Origin: Candidatus Omnitrophota bacterium
GTDB taxonomy: Bacteria > Omnitrophota > Gorgyraeia > Gygaellales > Profunditerraquicolaceae
Direction of reading: 5' to 3'
DNA: 36,999 nt
Assembly: GCA_028710405.1 (NCBI GenBank)
Contig: JAQTUD010000003.1
Location: 1 to 36,999 of the forward strand
A model generated the notes under the pieces. That model searched no databases and was not told the DNA's origin. It was given only the letters and a program-made list of their open reading frames with translations. The translations under genes and the position numbers were made by a program. Positions 34,027 through 36,999 of the stretch are shown piece by piece (the first letter of the stretch is position 1; the number at the start of each line of letters is the position of its first letter).

Positions 34027-35112
34027 ATGAGTCTAGCCAGAAAACACATACTTAATATAGTGCCTTATGAATCAGGAAAACCCATAGAGGAACTCAAGAG
34101 GCAGCTTAATCTTAAAGAGGTGATCAAGCTTGCTTCCAATGAGAATCCTTTAGGGGTTTCTCCTAGGGCGCAGGAAGCGATCAGAAAAAATCTTTCCAAG
34201 ATAAACCGCTATCCGGATAGCCGCTGTTTCTATTTAAAAAAGAGGCTGGCGGAATTTTATAATCTCAAAAGCGATAATTTCGTCCTGGGGAATGGCTCTG
34301 ACGAGCTTATTGATATAATCATCAAGACCTTTGTCGAGGAAGATGAGCATATCATCACCGCGGATTTTACTTTCCTGGAGTATAAGATCATAGCTTCTGT
34401 TAAAGACAGGACAGTCATAGTCGTGCCCATAAAATATTTTAAGTATGATCTGGACGCGATCAGGAAGAAGATCGATAAAAAGACTAAGGTGATCTTTATC
34501 GCTAATCCTAATAATCCTACCGGAACGTATGTGACTAAATACGAGATTGAGGAGTTCATCCGCGACCTCCCGGAGGATGTCTTGCTGGTTATGGATGAGG
34601 CTTATGATACTTTTGTGGACGTAGATGATTTTCCGCAGAGCCTGAAGTACCTGAATAAGAAGAATGTTATTGTGCTTAAGACCTTTTCTAAGGCTTATGG
34701 ATTGGCCGGGCTGCGCGTGGGTTATTCTATAAGCAATCCGGAACTGGCTTCCTATATGGAGATCACCAGGCAGCCTTTCAACGTGAATTCGCTGGCCCAG
34801 GCAGCGGCGATCGCCGCGCTGGATGATAAGGAGTTCCTGAAAAAAACCAGGTCGACTATCCTGGAAGGTAAAAACTATATCTACGATGTCCTAAAAAAGA
34901 TAGGCCTGGCCTATGTCCCAAGCGTGGCTAATTTTATCCTCATTGATGTAGGTAAAGACGGCACGGATGTCTTTAGGGCGATGCTTAAATACGGAGTGAT
35001 CGTGCGGGATATGAGACAGTACGGGATGAAGAACTTTATACGCGTAACTATCGGCACCAAAAAAGAAAATGAGAGGTTTGTAAGAGTGCTCAAGAAGGTT
35101 TTACAGGCTTAA
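34027..35112 (+). CDS. Histidinol-phosphate / aromatic aminotransferase (HisC-like)
   Basis: 361 residues, fold-type I PLP enzyme. LASNENPLGVSP at the N-terminus, NPNNPTGT near 160, MDEAYDTF near 195 and the PLP lysine K222 in KTFSKAYGLAGLRVGY are HisC hallmarks, with RVTIGTKKENERF at the end. No other histidine gene is nearby. Its place between pheA and DAHP synthase suggests it transaminates phenylpyruvate or prephenate, as some HisC homologues do. Whether it also serves histidine synthesis depends on a second hisC elsewhere. Lies 7 bases after pheA. Confidence 0.88.
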   Translation: MSLARKHILNIVPYESGKPIEELKRQLNLKEVIKLASNENPLGVSPRAQEAIRKNLSKINRYPDSRCFYLKKRLAEFYNLKSDNFVLGNGSDELIDIIIKTFVEEDEHIITADFTFLEYKIIASVKDRTVIVVPIKYFKYDLDAIRKKIDKKTKVIFIANPNNPTGTYVTKYEIEEFIRDLPEDVLLVMDEAYDTFVDVDDFPQSLKYLNKKNVIVLKTFSKAYGLAGLRVGYSISNPELASYMEITRQPFNVNSLAQAAAIAALDDKEFLKKTRSTILEGKNYIYDVLKKIGLAYVPSVANFILIDVGKDGTDVFRAMLKYGVIVRDMRQYGMKNFIRVTIGTKKENERFVRVLKKVLQA

Positions 35113-35124
35113 GGGGAAGATAAT

Positions 35125-36141
35125 ATGATAATAGTTTTAAGGCCGGATGCCACAGAAGAACAGATAAATCATATCGTTAGTAAAGTGCAGAAATTGGGGT
35201 TAACGCCGCATTTATCCCGCGGCACGCAGCGTACCATCATCGGCGTTATCGGGCCGGAGGATGTCCTGCGGGTCACTCCCTTGGAGGTATTCCCGGGGGT
35301 AGAAAATGTTATCCCGGTCCTGGCCCCTTTTAAACTTGTCTCCCGTGAATTCCACAAAGAAGATTCTGTAATCGAGCTGGGCAAGGGAATCAAGATCGGC
35401 GGAAACAAGATCGTGGTTATGGCCGGTCCCTGCACAATAGAGAACATCGACCTTTTATATGAGATCGCCAAGGAAGTCAAGGCCGCCGGCGCTACGGTTT
35501 TAAGGGGCGGGGCCTTTAAGCCCCGCACTTCTCCATACAGTTTCCAGGGCCTGGGGGAAAAAGGCCTGCAGTATCTGCGGGAGGTCGGCAATGAATTGGG
35601 GTTGGTCACGGTAACCGAGGTTATGGATGCCCGCGATGTGGGATTGGTGTCCGGTTACGCCGATGTCTTGCAGATCGGCTGCCGTAATATGCAGAATTTC
35701 AACCTTTTAAAAGAAGTAGGCCAGATCCAGAAACCGGTCTTACTTAAACGCGGGATGTCCAGTACCGTAAAAGAGATGCTCATGTCGGCGGAATATATAC
35801 TCGCAGGGGGAAATTTTAACGTTATACTCTGTGAGCGCGGTATCCGGACATTTGAGGATTCTACCCGCAATACCCTGGATATCAGCGCCGTGGCGGTGGC
35901 AAAGCAACTATCTCACTTACCGATAATCATTGATCCTTCTCATGCCGCGGGCAGATGGAGTTATGTCCCGGCGCTTTCTAAGGCGGCAATTGCCTGCGGC
36001 GCTGATGGCCTGATCGTTGAAGTGCATAGTCATCCGGAGGAAGCGGTTTCGGATGGCGTGCAATCATTGATCCCATCTAACTTTATGAAGATGATGCAGG
36101 AGTTAAAAATATTAGCTAAGGTATCAGGCAGGGAGATTTAA
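35125..36141 (+). CDS. aroF: 3-deoxy-7-phosphoheptulonate (DAHP) synthase, type I-beta
   Basis: 338 residues. Joins phosphoenolpyruvate and erythrose-4-phosphate, the first step of the shikimate pathway. An N-terminal ferredoxin-like regulatory domain (1-70; [17 protein letters not shown]) precedes the TIM barrel with [45 protein letters not shown] and DPSHAAGR, giving the metal ligands (Cys, His, Glu, Asp). The N-terminal domain marks the Thermotoga/Bacillus-like I-beta group, in which it mediates feedback control. Strong AAGGGGA ribosome site. Confidence 0.95.
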   Translation: MIIVLRPDATEEQINHIVSKVQKLGLTPHLSRGTQRTIIGVIGPEDVLRVTPLEVFPGVENVIPVLAPFKLVSREFHKEDSVIELGKGIKIGGNKIVVMAGPCTIENIDLLYEIAKEVKAAGATVLRGGAFKPRTSPYSFQGLGEKGLQYLREVGNELGLVTVTEVMDARDVGLVSGYADVLQIGCRNMQNFNLLKEVGQIQKPVLLKRGMSSTVKEMLMSAEYILAGGNFNVILCERGIRTFEDSTRNTLDISAVAVAKQLSHLPIIIDPSHAAGRWSYVPALSKAAIACGADGLIVEVHSHPEEAVSDGVQSLIPSNFMKMMQELKILAKVSGREI

Positions 36142-36144
36142 AAT

Positions 36145-36999
36145 ATGAAGTCATTTCATAAAGCGGCAATAGTAGGCACTGGTTTGATCGGCGGCTCCAT
36201 CGCCATGGCCATCAAGAAGCAGGGGCTTGCCGATAAGGTCGTCGGAGTCAGCCGTCATCAAGAAAGCCTGCGTATAGCCAGGCAAAAGGGCGCCATTGAC
36301 CAGGGCGCGCAAGGGATTAGTATCGTAAAGGGGGCGGATCTTTTAATTTTGGCCTTGCCGGTAGGGTTGATCATAAAACTTGCGCCGCGCCTGGCCAAAC
36401 TTGTCGCTCCGGGATGCGTAGTCACAGATGTGGGAAGCACAAAGGCCGAAATCACGGCGGCTCTAAGTAAAATTTTTCCCTTTTACGTGGGGAGCCATCC
36501 TTTAGCCGGTTCGGAAAAAAGAGGGATAGCCTATGCCGATGCAAAGATATTCAAAAATTCTCTTTGTATATTGACCCCTACCATAAATACAAGGAGCGAG
36601 GTTACCAGGAGAGTAAGCGCGTTATGGAAGAAGTTCGGGGCAAGGATAACTTTGCTTTCTCCTGTTACTCACGATAAAATCCTTTCTTTTACCAGCCATT
36701 TACCGCACGCGGTTGCTTTCTCTTTAATAGGGGCGGTTCCGCCCGAGCACCTGAAGTTTGCTTCCAGCGGGTTAAAAGATACTACCCGCCTTGCCGCTTC
36801 CGAGAGCGGACTCTGGGTGGATATATTCTTGAGTAACCGCAAAGATATCCTGAAGGCGATAGGGGCATTTGAGCGGAATTTGCACGGGCTTAAGACAGCG
36901 ATAAATAAAAAAGATAGGAAATGGTTAGCCAGGTTTTTAGATAATGCAAAAGAGAAAAGGGGGAGACTTTCCGTCTACGCTGAAGGGGACACTTTCCTG
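36145..36999 (+). CDS. tyrA: Prephenate dehydrogenase, 3' end beyond window
   Basis: 285 residues are visible and the frame is still open at the last base. IVGTGLIGGSIAMAIKK (9-25) binds NAD(P). TDVGSTKAEI and VGSHPLAGSEKRGI are conserved prephenate dehydrogenase blocks, and SPVTHDKILSFTSHLPHAVAF carries the catalytic-region histidines. It oxidatively decarboxylates prephenate to 4-hydroxyphenylpyruvate for tyrosine. Typical members are about 280-290 residues, so little is missing unless a domain is fused. It starts 3 bases after DAHP synthase and completes the aromatic block. Confidence 0.93.
   Translation, partial: MKSFHKAAIVGTGLIGGSIAMAIKKQGLADKVVGVSRHQESLRIARQKGAIDQGAQGISIVKGADLLILALPVGLIIKLAPRLAKLVAPGCVVTDVGSTKAEITAALSKIFPFYVGSHPLAGSEKRGIAYADAKIFKNSLCILTPTINTRSEVTRRVSALWKKFGARITLLSPVTHDKILSFTSHLPHAVAFSLIGAVPPEHLKFASSGLKDTTRLAASESGLWVDIFLSNRKDILKAIGAFERNLHGLKTAINKKDRKWLARFLDNAKEKRGRLSVYAEGDTFL

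Noticed and set aside
1-36999. CRISPR arrays, insertion sequences, phage genes or defence systems
   Set aside because: No direct-repeat/spacer pattern, transposase, integrase or known defence domain is seen. Codon style and gene density are even throughout.

Overview
The window reads as the chromosome of a diderm, LPS-type bacterium. Gene content and protein style fit the PVC side of the tree, and I would guess candidate phylum Omnitrophota (OP3). The grounds are an LptD-like outer-membrane assembly protein, a TIGR04073-type exosortase-associated secreted protein, an exopolysaccharide-style nucleotide-sugar cluster and several c-di-GMP proteins. The taxon is an inference from family resemblance, not a database match. 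All convincing genes lie on the + strand, are tightly packed and often overlap by 1 to 25 bases. I see no insertion sequence, phage, CRISPR array or replication origin.

Region by region. 1-4754: chaperone operon grpE (3' end only), dnaK, dnaJ, followed by an FmdB-type zinc ribbon protein and a DUF1015 protein. 4780-9080: accD, an orphan MalK/UgpC-type ABC ATPase and two overlapping GGDEF diguanylate cyclases. 9136-17425: ROK sugar kinase, small transaldolase, lptD, then four nucleotide-sugar enzymes (UDP-glucose dehydrogenase, UDP-HexNAc dehydrogenase, a WbpP-like 4-epimerase, UDP-glucuronate decarboxylase). 17474-22361: cvpA, nif3-like gene, dnaG and rpoD, with a well-formed promoter at 17411 and a terminator after rpoD. 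22454-27586: a GGDEF/HD-GYP protein whose cyclase site is degenerate, a lipoprotein, a GT39-type glycosyltransferase, a small Smr-domain protein, a DUF362 protein and a secreted protein. 27611-28696: a promoter, a class I c-di-GMP riboswitch, two successive intrinsic terminators, a small ribbon-helix-helix-like protein and a TIGR04073 secreted protein with three 9-residue repeats. 28726-30424: promoter, tRNA with a CAT anticodon, tRNA-Val(CAC), coiled-coil zinc ribbon protein, RNase HI and RNase P RNA. 30514-36999: yebC, ruvC, ruvA, scpB, then an aromatic amino-acid block pheA (mutase-dehydratase), hisC-type aminotransferase, DAHP synthase and prephenate dehydrogenase (cut by the window end).

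The most interesting theme is c-di-GMP. Three proteins that make, sense or degrade it (6805-9080 and 22454-23716) lie within 20 kb of a riboswitch that should read it. The riboswitch controls a putative DNA-binding protein and an exosortase-associated surface protein. This suggests a c-di-GMP-controlled switch in cell-surface or exopolysaccharide state, which the neighbouring nucleotide-sugar and glycosyltransferase genes could serve. Two further structured leaders, before dnaG and before the lipoprotein gene, contain mutually exclusive pairings and do not match an RNA family I recognise.
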